From Paeniglutamicibacter sp. Y32M11 (GTDB lineage: Bacteria > Actinomycetota > Actinomycetes > Actinomycetales > Micrococcaceae), in NCBI RefSeq assembly GCF_019285735.1, contig NZ_CP079107.1, positions 992,001-1,056,000 of the forward strand: a stretch of DNA of 64,000 bases, given 5' to 3'. The translations under genes and the position numbers were made by a program. Each line of letters opens with the position of its first letter. The first letter of the stretch is position 1. Below are positions 18,375 to 27,523 of the stretch, in pieces. The notes below the pieces were generated by a model. That model was not told the DNA's origin. It made no database searches and saw only the letters and a program-made list of their open reading frames with translations.

Positions 18375-19277
18375 ATGAATCCTGCAGATATCCCACACCA
18401 TGCCTTGGTGGGGCTAGACATCGGTGGAACTAAAACACATGGCGTGCGCTGGCTGAACGGCCAAGTCATCGCCGAGGCCAAAAGCGGCAGTGCCAACACT
18501 CAAAACGTCAGCCTCGATACCGCCCGCGAAAACCTCGCGAAGGTCTTTGAATCCCTCGGTTCCGAAGCCATCGACATGGTCATCGCCGGGGCAGGGGGCA
18601 TCGACACGCAGCAGGACGCAGAACGGCTCCGAGACCTGATCGCCACCCATGCCCCCACGGCACAGATCAACGTCGTCCACGACTCGCGACTGATCCTTGC
18701 CGCGGGACACGCCGCTACCGGGATGGCGGTCATCCTAGGTACAGGATCTGCCTTTTGGGGAATCAACGACGAGGGCAAGGAAGCCAGATCCGGTGGGTGG
18801 GGTTATCTCTTGGGGGATGAGGCCAGCGGCTATTGGATGGGCAGGGAAGCGGTGCGGTTCACCCTGCGCGAAGCAAACCGCGAGCAACCCCCGTCACTAC
18901 TTTCGCGGCTAGTCCTCGAAGCTAATCAGGTGACACGTGCCGAGGAACTGATCGGGCGCTTTCACGCGGATGCCGACAGACGACACTGGGCTCAACAGTC
19001 ACCCTTGGTCTTCACTGCCAACGATTCGGCAGATCCCGGCGCTTCAACAATCATCGACGAAGCGGTAGCCCACGTGGTTGCCTCGCTCGGAGATCTAGCA
19101 ACGATTCTTGGGATCCATGGTCCGGTAATCATCGGGGGAGGACTAGGCATGTACCAACCGGTGTATCAGCAACGGCTTCGAGCTGCGCTGAGCTCACAGG
19201 GCTTTGAGAACGTCCGCTTCCTCGAGGTGGATCCGGTCTTCGGGGTCCCATTCCTCGCCTCTAAGTCCTCGCCCTAG
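18375..19277 (+). CDS. BadF/BadG-type N-acetylglucosamine kinase-like sugar kinase
   Basis: A 300-aa ASKHA-fold kinase of the BadF/BadG/BcrA/BcrD family, probably phosphorylating a hexosamine such as N-acetylglucosamine. Visible elements are the phosphate-1 loop LVGLDIGGTKTHGVRW, AGAGGID near residue 73, VHDSRLILAAGH, the phosphate-2 loop VILGTGSAFWGI and the adenosine motif VIIGGGLGMYQP. Length suits the family. AAAGGA lies 6-9 bases before ATG 18375. The divergent neighbour is the GH38 mannosidase gene, suggesting a shared role in glycan breakdown. Confidence 0.78.
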   Translation: MNPADIPHHALVGLDIGGTKTHGVRWLNGQVIAEAKSGSANTQNVSLDTARENLAKVFESLGSEAIDMVIAGAGGIDTQQDAERLRDLIATHAPTAQINVVHDSRLILAAGHAATGMAVILGTGSAFWGINDEGKEARSGGWGYLLGDEASGYWMGREAVRFTLREANREQPPSLLSRLVLEANQVTRAEELIGRFHADADRRHWAQQSPLVFTANDSADPGASTIIDEAVAHVVASLGDLATILGIHGPVIIGGGLGMYQPVYQQRLRAALSSQGFENVRFLEVDPVFGVPFLASKSSP

Positions 19278-19406
19278 AACATCCCGGAGCCCAAACCCGG
19301 GTGCGAACAGCGGGAGAGAAATAGCTCTTCATCCGGTGGCGAGCGGAGGAATCTTGAATTCATGGTGAAGACTAGAGGAATACTCGTCCACAAAAGAAGG
19401 CAACAC

Positions 19407-19673
19407 ATGATCAACCTCAAGCAGGACACCGACGGAAACGTCCGGATGAGCCGGATCTTCCCCTCGAAGACGGCCATCACCATCACGTTCACCGATGGCA
19501 GCCAGGAAGAAACCACCGGGGGCCGGATGAACGAACTCTACAACGCTGCGCTCGCCGATTTCCGTCTGCGCAACGGCATGGATGCCAAGGGTTTCTCGCA
19601 CAACCCGGTCCCGGGCATTCACCGCAAGAACGCCGTCGGCTTCGTCCCGGTAAAGCCCGGCCTCGGCAAGTAG
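19407..19673 (+). CDS. Small protein of unknown function
   Basis: An 88-aa soluble protein starting MINLKQDTDGNVRMSR and rich in Thr, Asn and basic residues. I recognise no domain. ATG 19407 has AGAAGG six bases upstream, better than the in-frame start at 19362. Composition is normal for the genome. It stands alone, converging on hutD. Confidence 0.6.
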   Translation: MINLKQDTDGNVRMSRIFPSKTAITITFTDGSQEETTGGRMNELYNAALADFRLRNGMDAKGFSHNPVPGIHRKNAVGFVPVKPGLGK

Positions 19674-19705
19674 TCCACAGCAATTGGAGCCCCTCGGCCC
19701 CGGCG

Positions 19706-20311
19706 TTATGGCAGGTCGAGGGACACCACGGCAAGGAAACCCCGGCCAGAGACGCGCGGAGAATCGTTCTCTCCGCCAATGACGGTGTCACGTACCTCCA
19801 GGGCACGTTCCGAATCTTCTTGCAGCACGATGGCCTTGCCCTGAATCAGCACACCAAACTGTGCCCCGAAGAGATGCTGTTCGCGTTTTTTGGACAGCTC
19901 CACGATGCGCACGTTGCCGCGGACCGCGCTACTGCGCGTGATGACGTTTAACGCCAGTACATCCCCGGTGGGCAGTGCGGCCGTGACGGCGCTGTTCCCG
20001 GAGAACTTCAGTGGCCGCATGGCCTCCACCGCCTGGGTGGTTCCGTCTATGCCCAATTCGAGCAGTTCCCCGGCGATGACGGTGAGCGTGCGATCGAAGC
20101 CGTCGTAGGGGGTGAATTCCCCGGCTTGCTCGATCGAGGCAACGCTGAGTCGCCAGTCCCAGAGTGCGTCCGTGGAGGGGTGCAACATCATTTCGGCGTC
20201 CAACGTCCCGGCAGCGATCTCACGGATTTCACCGTGCGCCCATTTCCTTTTTTCGGAATCGGCCAGGTGCAGGATGGTTCCGGTGCTCAGGGAGCGGCTA
20301 GTCGTTGTCAT
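19706..20311 (-). CDS. hutD: HutD/Ves family protein
   Basis: A 201-aa double-cupin-type protein of the HutD family, usually encoded with histidine-utilisation genes. It is thought to restrain or tune the pathway, perhaps by binding an intermediate. Family-typical stretches are WDWRLSVASIEQAGEFTPYDGFDRTLTVIAG and the region around MRPLKFSGN. It lies about 1.7 kb from the end of hutH, with a LysE gene and a methyltransferase gene between them. No ribosome site precedes ATG 20311; TATTAG lies 11-16 bases upstream, so translation may be leaderless. Confidence 0.8.
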   Translation of the reverse strand: MTTTSRSLSTGTILHLADSEKRKWAHGEIREIAAGTLDAEMMLHPSTDALWDWRLSVASIEQAGEFTPYDGFDRTLTVIAGELLELGIDGTTQAVEAMRPLKFSGNSAVTAALPTGDVLALNVITRSSAVRGNVRIVELSKKREQHLFGAQFGVLIQGKAIVLQEDSERALEVRDTVIGGENDSPRVSGRGFLAVVSLDLP

Positions 20312-20368
20312 GAAGTGAAGTCTAATAGCAGTGAGATCCGCTTCCCGGGTCTAGGCCCGAGTTCGGAA

Positions 20369-21025
20369 CTAGATGAAGGCTCCAATTAGCACCGCGGCAC
20401 CCATGATGGCCAAGGCTCCGGAAGAAACACGTTCGAGCCAAATGCCCACCGTTGGACTCTTGAACCAGGCCATCGCTCTGGCCGCGATGGCCACCAGGAT
20501 CATCATGTAACTAAATCCCATGGCGGCGAAGATGCCGCCGAGAATGAGCGCCGATCCGAGCATCGGGGATCCGGCCGGGATGAACGGCGGCATCAACGCC
20601 AGGAACAACAAGCCGAGCTTGGGGTTCAGTGCGGCAGATAATGCACCGGCACGCAGTGATTGGGCGAGGGTGAACTTTGCCTCGGTGAGCGCGATGTTCC
20701 GGGTGGTGGTGCGGGCGGTGGCAGCCGTGGAGCGAGCCAAAAATTGGGCCTTGATCAACGAGCCGAGGCCGAGATACAGCAGGTAGGCTCCGCCGACGAT
20801 CGCGATGCCTTGATGGATGGCCGGGTACTTCAGCAGCAGTGCTGCCACGCCAACCCCCGCCAGGATGGCCCAGCCCATGATGGACACCATCATGCCCAGC
20901 GCCGCGGCAACACCATTGCGTGGTCGGTTCAGGGCGTAGCGCAGCGCCAAGAAGGTATCGGGTCCCGGGGCGAGCACCACCACGAGGGCAACGCCCGCGA
21001 AGCCGAGCAGTGAAGAAAGAGGCAT
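20369..21025 (-). CDS. LysE/RhtB family amino-acid exporter
   Basis: A 218-aa inner-membrane protein with about six membrane segments. The N-terminal family motif VVLAPGPDTFLALRYAL is near residue 15 and LNPKLGLLFLALMPPF near 130. Family members export amino acids such as lysine, threonine or homoserine lactone. The substrate is not predictable, though the hut context raises histidine or a pathway overflow product as a possibility. ATG 21025 lies at the normal family N-terminus; no strong ribosome site is visible. Confidence 0.83.
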   Translation of the reverse strand: MPLSSLLGFAGVALVVVLAPGPDTFLALRYALNRPRNGVAAALGMMVSIMGWAILAGVGVAALLLKYPAIHQGIAIVGGAYLLYLGLGSLIKAQFLARSTAATARTTTRNIALTEAKFTLAQSLRAGALSAALNPKLGLLFLALMPPFIPAGSPMLGSALILGGIFAAMGFSYMMILVAIAARAMAWFKSPTVGIWLERVSSGALAIMGAAVLIGAFI

Positions 21026-21157
21026 TAGTCCATTATCTGCGGCGCCTGGTCCGGTAACGAATCCTCTCACGGGTAGGTGCACGAATCCGGAGGCCGGATA
21101 CCGGGCTCAACAGGCATTCGTCCCGGGTACTGCGGCTCGACGAGTAAACTTCGCTTG

Positions 21158-21895
21158 ATGAGAGATGTGCAAAAAACAGTGATCGGGAGTGGGCCCATTT
21201 CGTCCCCGTTGGATGCGCAATTGACCGCCATGCACCAGAGGTTTCTGGCCGAGCGCCCGGTGGGCGCCGACGAAGACGTCCACATGCTCCCAGCCATCGT
21301 GGACCACGTCATAACGCGCTGCAGCAAACCGGGTGACGTGGTCTTTGATCCCTTCGCGGGATTTGGGACCACCCTCGAGCGGGCCGTGGCACTGGGGCGC
21401 GAAGCGATCGGTATTGAGCTGTTACCCGAGCGTGCTCGGTACCTGCAAGAACGCGTGCCCAACGCGCGGATCATCGAGGGTGATGCGCGGGAATTACTCA
21501 GGATTATTCGCCGGATGCAACCGCCCCGGCCCGAGGGGAGCATCAATCTGATCCTGACGTCGCCGCCGTACATGACCGCGGAGAATCATGAGGCCGATCC
21601 GCTCACCGCCTATGAGCAAGACAACGGAGACTACGACCGCTACCTGGCGGAGCTTGGCCTCGTAGCCGCCCAGTGTGCGCTCGCTGTGGTTCCCGGTGGG
21701 TTTGTGGTGTGGAATCTAGCGGACATCCACCACATGGGGCTCACCACTCACCTGATCCGCGATTGCACCCGCGTGCTCGAGCAATATCTCACGCCCGTAG
21801 GAGTCACCGAGATTGTGTGGGACCGCTACCCCGACGATCTGGTGGCCGATGCGTTGCTCGTGTTTCAACGGCCAGCGCTCGGCCGGGGCGAATAA
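21158..21895 (+). CDS. Orphan DNA methyltransferase (N4/N6 amino type)
   Basis: A 245-aa SAM-dependent methyltransferase with the SAM-binding motif DPFAGFGTT (residues 64-72) before the catalytic TSPPY (134-138). SPPY occurs in N4-cytosine and some N6-adenine enzymes. Motif I precedes motif IV and there is no large target-recognition region, so specificity may be minimal or the target may be RNA (a TRM11-like arrangement). No restriction endonuclease or specificity gene is adjacent. TAAACT at 21145-21150 lies just before ATG 21158 and no ribosome site is seen, suggesting a leaderless transcript. Confidence 0.75.
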   Translation: MRDVQKTVIGSGPISSPLDAQLTAMHQRFLAERPVGADEDVHMLPAIVDHVITRCSKPGDVVFDPFAGFGTTLERAVALGREAIGIELLPERARYLQERVPNARIIEGDARELLRIIRRMQPPRPEGSINLILTSPPYMTAENHEADPLTAYEQDNGDYDRYLAELGLVAAQCALAVVPGGFVVWNLADIHHMGLTTHLIRDCTRVLEQYLTPVGVTEIVWDRYPDDLVADALLVFQRPALGRGE

Positions 21896-21921
21896 TTCAG
21901 ACGCTCTAACAGCTCCGACGC

Positions 21922-21959
21922 TGCTCACCTCGGGCCGAGCCCCCGGTCCGAGGTGAGCA
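21922..21959. terminator. Bidirectional terminator between methyltransferase and hutH
   Basis: A perfect 12-bp stem (21922-21933 with 21948-21959) and 14-nt loop between the converging methyltransferase and hutH genes. Confidence 0.7.
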
Positions 21960-21975
21960 TCCATGTGCGGGGCGC

Positions 21976-23538
21976 TTAGGCCAGCGGGGTAGCTGCCGCG
22001 TGATTGGCAGCGGCCAGCAGTGAACCGTCGGACACCATCTGGAACACGGACTCGATCTCCGGGGAGAGGAACCTATCGGTGCCCGGGCCCTCGACGCGAG
22101 TGCGGATCTGCCGGCGCACCGCGGTGATGATCGGGGAGGACTTCGAAGTTTCCAGACCGCCATCGCGCATGTCTAGGGCGCGCGCGCTGGTGAGTAGCTC
22201 GATGGCCAGCACCCGAGCCAACCCGTCGATGCCCTTGCGTAACTTCAGCCCGGCATGCCAACCCATCGAGACGTGGTCTTCCTGCATGGCCGAGGAGGGA
22301 ATGGAGTCCACCGAGGCCGGGACGGCCAAACGCTTCAGTTCCGAAACGATGCCCGCGGCGGTGTACTGAGCGATCATGTGCCCGGAATCCACGCCCGGGT
22401 CATCTGCCAGGAAGGCATTCAGACCGTGGTTGCGGGATTTATCCAGGAACCTGTCGGTGCGTCGCTCCGAGATCGAGGCCAGATCTGCCACGGCAATGGC
22501 GAGGAAATCGAGCACGTAGCCGATCGGGGCACCATGGAAGTTGCCGTTGGATTCAACCCGGCCATCGAGAGTGACCACCGGGTTATCGATGGCCGAGGCC
22601 AGTTCGATGGCGGCGACGGATTCGGCGTGGGCCAGGGTGGAGCGCACGGCCCCGTGAACCTGCGGGGCACAACGCAGCGAGTAGGCGTCCTGCACCCGGG
22701 TGAAGGTGTGGGCGCCGGACTTTTGTTCGCTGATGAGCGTGGAATCGGCGAGCACCCGGCGCATATTGGTGGCCGAATCGCGTTGCCCGGGATGTGGGCG
22801 CAGGGCATGTAAGTCCTCCGCGAAGACCGCGTCGGTGCCCAGCAGCCCCTCGACACTCATGGCCGCCGACAGGTCGGCGATGGAAAGCAGCGCGTGGAGG
22901 TCGGCGGAGGCTATCAGCAGCATGCCGAGCATGCCGTCGGTGCCGTTGACCAGGGCGAGGCCCTCTTTTTCGGCCAGGACCACCGGGGTGATGCCGGCCG
23001 CGGCCAGCGCCTCGGAGGCGTCCATGGCGGTACCGGAGGCGTCGCGGACCGGGCCTTCGCCCATCAGGGCCAGGGCCGCGTGGGAGAGCGGGGCAAGATC
23101 GCCCGAGCAACCCAGCGAACCATATTCACCGATGACCGGGGTGATGCCCGCGTTGAGGACGGCCGCGTAGGTGGTTGCCACGATGGGCCGTACGCCGGTG
23201 CGGCCGGTGGCCAGGGTGGAGAGTCGGTTGAGCATCAGCGCGCGGACCACCTCGCGCGGAACCTCGGTCCCGGAGGACGCGGCATGGGAGCGGATCAGTG
23301 AGCGCTGCAATTGTGCGCGCAATTCGATCGGGATCTGTTTGGTGGCCAGCGCGCCGAAGCCGGTGGAGACGCCGTAGTGCGGGACGGTGTCGTTGACCAG
23401 CGCGTCGATCACGGTGCGAGAGGACTCGATGGCGGCCAGGGCATCGGCGCCCAATTCCACCTGCGCACCGTGACGTGCAACGGCCACGACGTCCTCGGGC
23501 TTCAGTGCGCCGGTGGTTATGGTGATGCTGGCATTCAT
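21976..23538 (-). CDS. hutH: Histidine ammonia-lyase
   Basis: First step of histidine breakdown: L-histidine to trans-urocanate and ammonia, in the cytosol. The 520-aa length fits the family. The MIO prosthetic group forms from the CSG triplet in YGSLGCSGDLAPLSH; Cys in place of the usual Ala is also known in Streptomyces enzymes. PHYGVSTGFGAL near residue 53 is the conserved N-terminal active-site loop. ATG 23538 has AAGGA seven bases upstream. It is transcribed away from the iclR-hutU operon across a shared control region with TTTCA/TGAAA repeats. Confidence 0.95.
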   Translation of the reverse strand: MNASITITTGALKPEDVVAVARHGAQVELGADALAAIESSRTVIDALVNDTVPHYGVSTGFGALATKQIPIELRAQLQRSLIRSHAASSGTEVPREVVRALMLNRLSTLATGRTGVRPIVATTYAAVLNAGITPVIGEYGSLGCSGDLAPLSHAALALMGEGPVRDASGTAMDASEALAAAGITPVVLAEKEGLALVNGTDGMLGMLLIASADLHALLSIADLSAAMSVEGLLGTDAVFAEDLHALRPHPGQRDSATNMRRVLADSTLISEQKSGAHTFTRVQDAYSLRCAPQVHGAVRSTLAHAESVAAIELASAIDNPVVTLDGRVESNGNFHGAPIGYVLDFLAIAVADLASISERRTDRFLDKSRNHGLNAFLADDPGVDSGHMIAQYTAAGIVSELKRLAVPASVDSIPSSAMQEDHVSMGWHAGLKLRKGIDGLARVLAIELLTSARALDMRDGGLETSKSSPIITAVRRQIRTRVEGPGTDRFLSPEIESVFQMVSDGSLLAAANHAAATPLA

Positions 23539-23611
23539 GAGTTTGTCCTTCTGGAAGGTGGAATTTTCGAGGTTTTGTGTGAGCCGGATCGCGTTAACAC
23601 TTGCCAAGGGA

Positions 23612-23638
23612 TGAAATTAGAGTTTCAATAAGTGAAAC
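23612..23638. promoter_or_regulatory. Candidate IclR-type operator for the divergent hut genes
   Basis: The intergenic region between hutH and iclR carries overlapping inverted repeats: TGAAA-6-TTTCA (23612-23627) and GTTTCA-5-TGAAAC (23622-23638). Spaced palindromes of this kind are typical sites of IclR-family regulators. The adjacent IclR gene is the obvious candidate to bind here and control both directions. Confidence 0.5.
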
Positions 23639-23751
23639 GCATCATCGGCTCTGGAGCAAGCCCCCCGGGATAGTGAATTTCGTCCATGGGCGCTAAAAAA
23701 CACCCCCGGGCGAGTATTTCAGCGACCAAATCACCAACGTGGAGGAATACC

Positions 23752-24438
23752 GTGGCAGAACCGGCAACTCGAACCGTGGAACGAGCCCTGCAGCTGCTGG
23801 GCGCAGTTTGTGACGCCGGGGCGGTATCGCTGGCCGAAGTGTCACGCGAGACCGAACTGTCCGCCTCCACGGCGCTGCGCCTGCTGCGAACCCTAGAGAA
23901 CAGCGGCTTCGTGCGCAAGGACAACGACGGTGAGTATCGTCCCGGCTTGCGCCTGGTCCAGCTCGGCGCCCAAGCGCTGAGCCACGAGTCACTGATCCAC
24001 CTCGCCGCGCCGGCGCTGCAGCGTTTGGTCGAGGCGACCGGGGAATCGGCCTACCTTTCGGTGCGCGGTCACCAGGGCACGGGAAGTGACCACGCCGTGT
24101 ACTTGGCCATCGCCGAGGGAACACATTCGGTGCGCCACGCCTCCTGGGTGGGCCGCAGTGTTCCCCTGGAGGGATCAAGCCTGGGGATCGTGTTCGCCGG
24201 AAAGACCCCCGAGACCGGGTACGTGGTTTCCGATAAGGGCGTCGAGGCCGACGTCACCGCCATTGCCGCGCCACTGCGGCAGCTCGGTTCGGCTCCAACC
24301 GCAGGGGACGGCGGGCCGCTGGCCGCCATATCGGTGGTGGCCCCGAGCTACCGGATGAACCCGGCGGAAATTGAGCGGATCGGCCAACTGGTCGCCACCG
24401 AGGCCCACGCGCTGTTGGGCGCCGGCCCGCAGAACTAG
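23752..24438 (+). CDS. IclR family regulator of histidine utilisation
   Basis: A 228-aa IclR-family repressor/activator. The N-terminal winged helix begins [14 protein letters not shown], with [22 protein letters not shown] as the recognition region. The C-terminal IclR effector domain follows from about residue 85. GTG 23752 is chosen over the open frame from 23686 because GGAGG sits six bases upstream. It lies between hutH (divergent) and hutU (67 bases downstream), so it most likely senses histidine or urocanate and controls the hut genes. The inducer is inference. Confidence 0.87.
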   Translation: MAEPATRTVERALQLLGAVCDAGAVSLAEVSRETELSASTALRLLRTLENSGFVRKDNDGEYRPGLRLVQLGAQALSHESLIHLAAPALQRLVEATGESAYLSVRGHQGTGSDHAVYLAIAEGTHSVRHASWVGRSVPLEGSSLGIVFAGKTPETGYVVSDKGVEADVTAIAAPLRQLGSAPTAGDGGPLAAISVVAPSYRMNPAEIERIGQLVATEAHALLGAGPQN

Positions 24439-24505
24439 TCCGACTCCCACGCCACAACCCGGGGCACCCCACGTATTGAGCATGACCGACAAGGAGAACC
24501 ATTCC

Positions 24506-26185
24506 ATGAGCTTCACCCAGCACGATCCCTCCCGCGTTATTCGCGCTCCGCGCGGCACCACGCTGACCGCCAAGTCCTGGGCCACCGAAGCCCCACTGCG
24601 CATGCTGATGAACAACCTCGACCCGGAGGTCGCCGAGCGCCCCGAGGACCTCGTCGTTTACGGCGGCACCGGTCGCGCGGCGCGATCGTGGGAGGCCTAC
24701 GACGCCATCATCACAACGCTGACGGATCTGGAAGAAGACGAGACGCTGCTGATTCAGTCGGGCAAGCCGGTGGGTGTCTTCCGCACCAACAAATGGGCCC
24801 CGCGCGTGCTGATCGCCAACTCCAACCTCGTGGGGGACTGGGCCACCTGGCCCGAGTTCCGCAAGCTGGAGGCCGAGGGCCTGATGATGTACGGGCAGAT
24901 GACCGCCGGTTCCTGGATCTACATCGGCACCCAGGGCATCCTGCAGGGCACCTACGAAACCTTCGCCGCGATCGGCGCCAAACGCTTCGGCGGCACGCTG
25001 GCCAATACCCTGACGCTGACCGGTGGCTGCGGCGGCATGGGTGGGGCCCAGCCGCTGGCCGTCACGCTCAACGGTGGCGCGGTACTGATCGTTGACGTGT
25101 CCGAGGAACGCCTGCGTCGCCGCGAATCCAAGCGCTACCTCGACGAGGTGGAGCTGGACCTAGACGCGGCCCTGGCCAAGGTCACCGCCGCCAAGAACGA
25201 GGGCCGGGCCCTTTCGGTGGGTTACGTCGGCAACGCGGCGGAGGTCTTCCCCGAGCTGTTGTCCCGCCAAAAGGCCTGGACCGTGGCCTTTGACATCATC
25301 ACCGATCAGACCAGCGCCCACGATCCGCTGAGCTACCTGCCGGTGGAATACACCCTGGAGCAGTGGGACGCCGAGGCCAAGGCCGATGAGGCAGGCTTTA
25401 CCAAAAAGGCTCAGGCCTCGATGGCCCGCCACGTCGAGGCGATGGTCGGCTTCCAGGACATCGGCGCCGAGGTCTTTGACTACGGCAACTCCATTCGTGA
25501 TGAGGCACGGAAGGGCGGCTACAACCGCGCCTTCGAATTCCCCGGCTTCGTTCCGGCCTACATCCGCCCGCTCTTCTGCGAGGGCCTTGGCCCCTTCCGC
25601 TGGGTGGCGCTCAGTGGGGACCCGGAGGACATCCGCGTGACCGACGAAGCATTAAAAAACCTCTTCCCGGAGAACGAACACCTGCACCGCTGGCTGAACG
25701 CGGCAGCCGAACACGTCGAATTTGAGGGACTGCCGGCCCGCATCTGCTGGCTGGGTTACGGAGACCGGGCCAAGGCCGGTCTGCTATTCAACCAGTTGGT
25801 CGCCGAGGGCAAGGTTTCGGCCCCCATCGTGATCGGCCGCGATCACCTGGACTCCGGTTCCGTGGCCTCGCCCTACCGTGAGACCGAGTCGATGAAGGAC
25901 GGTTCGGACGCGATCGCCGACTGGCCGCTGCTAAACGCCCTGACCGCCACGGCTTCCGGTGCCACCTGGGTCTCCATCCACCACGGTGGCGGGGTGGGTA
26001 TCGGCCGTTCCATCCATGCCGGTCAGGTCTCGGTGGCAGACGGCACCGAATTGGCGGCCGCCAAGCTGGAGGCATTGTTGACCAATGACCCGGGCATGGG
26101 CGTGATCCGCCACGTTGATGCCGGCTACGAGCGGGCCATTGAGGTCGCCACCGAACGCGGTGTGCGCATCCCGATGGCGAAATGA
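24506..26185 (+). CDS. hutU: Urocanate hydratase
   Basis: Converts urocanate to 4-imidazolone-5-propionate using tightly bound NAD+; cytosolic. The 559-aa length is normal. Conserved blocks include [14 protein letters not shown], the NAD-binding region [14 protein letters not shown] near residue 172, the cysteine-bearing [15 protein letters not shown] near 355 and [15 protein letters not shown] near 492. ATG 24506 has AAGGAG at a spacing of nine. It heads the run hutU, M20 amidohydrolase, hutF, hutI. Confidence 0.96.
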   Translation: MSFTQHDPSRVIRAPRGTTLTAKSWATEAPLRMLMNNLDPEVAERPEDLVVYGGTGRAARSWEAYDAIITTLTDLEEDETLLIQSGKPVGVFRTNKWAPRVLIANSNLVGDWATWPEFRKLEAEGLMMYGQMTAGSWIYIGTQGILQGTYETFAAIGAKRFGGTLANTLTLTGGCGGMGGAQPLAVTLNGGAVLIVDVSEERLRRRESKRYLDEVELDLDAALAKVTAAKNEGRALSVGYVGNAAEVFPELLSRQKAWTVAFDIITDQTSAHDPLSYLPVEYTLEQWDAEAKADEAGFTKKAQASMARHVEAMVGFQDIGAEVFDYGNSIRDEARKGGYNRAFEFPGFVPAYIRPLFCEGLGPFRWVALSGDPEDIRVTDEALKNLFPENEHLHRWLNAAAEHVEFEGLPARICWLGYGDRAKAGLLFNQLVAEGKVSAPIVIGRDHLDSGSVASPYRETESMKDGSDAIADWPLLNALTATASGATWVSIHHGGGVGIGRSIHAGQVSVADGTELAAAKLEALLTNDPGMGVIRHVDAGYERAIEVATERGVRIPMAK

Positions 26186-26251
26186 GCAGATACGGGTAAG
26201 GTTGCCCGAACCGTCTCCCCATACCTCCTTCCGAAAGCAGCAGACCCGCCC

Positions 26252-27523
26252 GTGAGCACCGTAAATTCCCTGATTGCCGCCATCCATGACGTCGGCCAAG
26301 ATTCGGTGCGCGGAGGTTATTCGCGCCCGGTGTACTCCTCGGCGGAAATCACGCTGCGCGAATGGTTTATCGCGGAGGCCGAATCCCGTTCCCTTCAGGT
26401 CACCACCGATGCCAACGGCATCATCTGGGCCTGGTGGGACACCCCCGGCTCGCGGCGCGATGCCGCCTCGCGCCGCGGTGCACTGGTCACCGGATCGCAC
26501 CTGGACTCGGTACCCGGAGGTGGTGCCTTTGATGGTCCGCTCGGGGTGGCCAGCGCGCTGGCGGCCTTCGATGTGCTCGCGGCACGTGAGGCATCCGGGG
26601 ATCTGGTGCGCAACCGGGCCCTGGCGCTGAGCGTCTTCCCGGAGGAGGAAGGCTCCCGCTTTGGTGTTGCCTGCCTGGGCTCGCGGCTGCTCACCGGCGC
26701 GATCGATACGACCAAGGCGCTGAACTTGCGTGATGCCAACGGAGACACGTTCGCCGATGTCGCCGCGGCCAATGGTCTGGATCCGGCGCGTATGGGGCGC
26801 GATGAAACCGCCCTGGCACAGATCGGGGATTTCATCGAGCTACACGTGGAGCAGGGCCGCGGGTTGAACACCGAGGAATATACCGATGCTGCGGGCCGCG
26901 GACCCGCAGTGGCCATCGGCAGCTCCATCCTGGGGCACGGGCGCTGGCGGCTGAGTTTTTACGGCCAGGGCAACCACGCCGGCACCACGCTGATGATCGA
27001 CCGTGCCGATCCCATGATTGCCGCGGCCCAGTTGGTGCTGAAGGTAAGGGAGCTGGCCACGGCGACCCCGGAGGCCCGGGCCACCGTGGGGCGGATTGAA
27101 CCCGTGCCCGGCGGCACCAACGTGATCGCCTCACGGGTTGATCTCTGGCTTGATGCCCGCCACCCCGATGATGCCACCACGGCCCTGCTGGTTCAAAAGA
27201 TCCACGGGCAGGCCCAGCGGATCGCCGCCTTTGAGGGCTGCACCGTGAAACTCACCGAGGAATCCCTCTCCGGGACGGTGAGCTTTGATGCCTCGCTGAC
27301 CCGGACGCTGAGTCAATCTGTCCACCGCTTAATCCCCACCGCTCCCTTGCTGCCCACCGGGGCCGGGCACGACGCGGGAGTTCTTGCCGCCCATGTGCCC
27401 TCCGGCATGATCTACGTGCGCAACCCCTCGGGCATCAGCCACTCACCGGAGGAATACGTGGAAGATGATGACGTAGATGCCGGTGTCCTGGCACTGGCCG
27501 ATGCCCTAGAGGATCTGCTGTGA
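26252..27523 (+). CDS. M20 amidohydrolase (allantoate amidohydrolase-like), probable HutG replacement
   Basis: A 423-aa dinuclear-metal hydrolase of the M20 hydantoinase/carbamoylase family. Metal-ligand motifs are GSHLDSVPGGGAFDGPLGV, FPEEEGSRFG and ELHVEQG. Automated annotation usually calls such genes allantoate amidohydrolase or N-carbamoylase. Here it sits between hutU and hutF and overlaps hutF by 4 bases, and no HutG-type deformylase is visible in the cluster. I infer that it hydrolyses the last intermediate, N-formylglutamate, to glutamate and formate. The start is GTG 26252, with only a weak ribosome site. Confidence 0.83.
   Translation: MSTVNSLIAAIHDVGQDSVRGGYSRPVYSSAEITLREWFIAEAESRSLQVTTDANGIIWAWWDTPGSRRDAASRRGALVTGSHLDSVPGGGAFDGPLGVASALAAFDVLAAREASGDLVRNRALALSVFPEEEGSRFGVACLGSRLLTGAIDTTKALNLRDANGDTFADVAAANGLDPARMGRDETALAQIGDFIELHVEQGRGLNTEEYTDAAGRGPAVAIGSSILGHGRWRLSFYGQGNHAGTTLMIDRADPMIAAAQLVLKVRELATATPEARATVGRIEPVPGGTNVIASRVDLWLDARHPDDATTALLVQKIHGQAQRIAAFEGCTVKLTEESLSGTVSFDASLTRTLSQSVHRLIPTAPLLPTGAGHDAGVLAAHVPSGMIYVRNPSGISHSPEEYVEDDDVDAGVLALADALEDLL

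Noticed and set aside
18089-18499. 136-codon minus-strand open frame between mannosidase and kinase
   Set aside because: It overlaps the start of the clear sugar kinase gene and has no domain.
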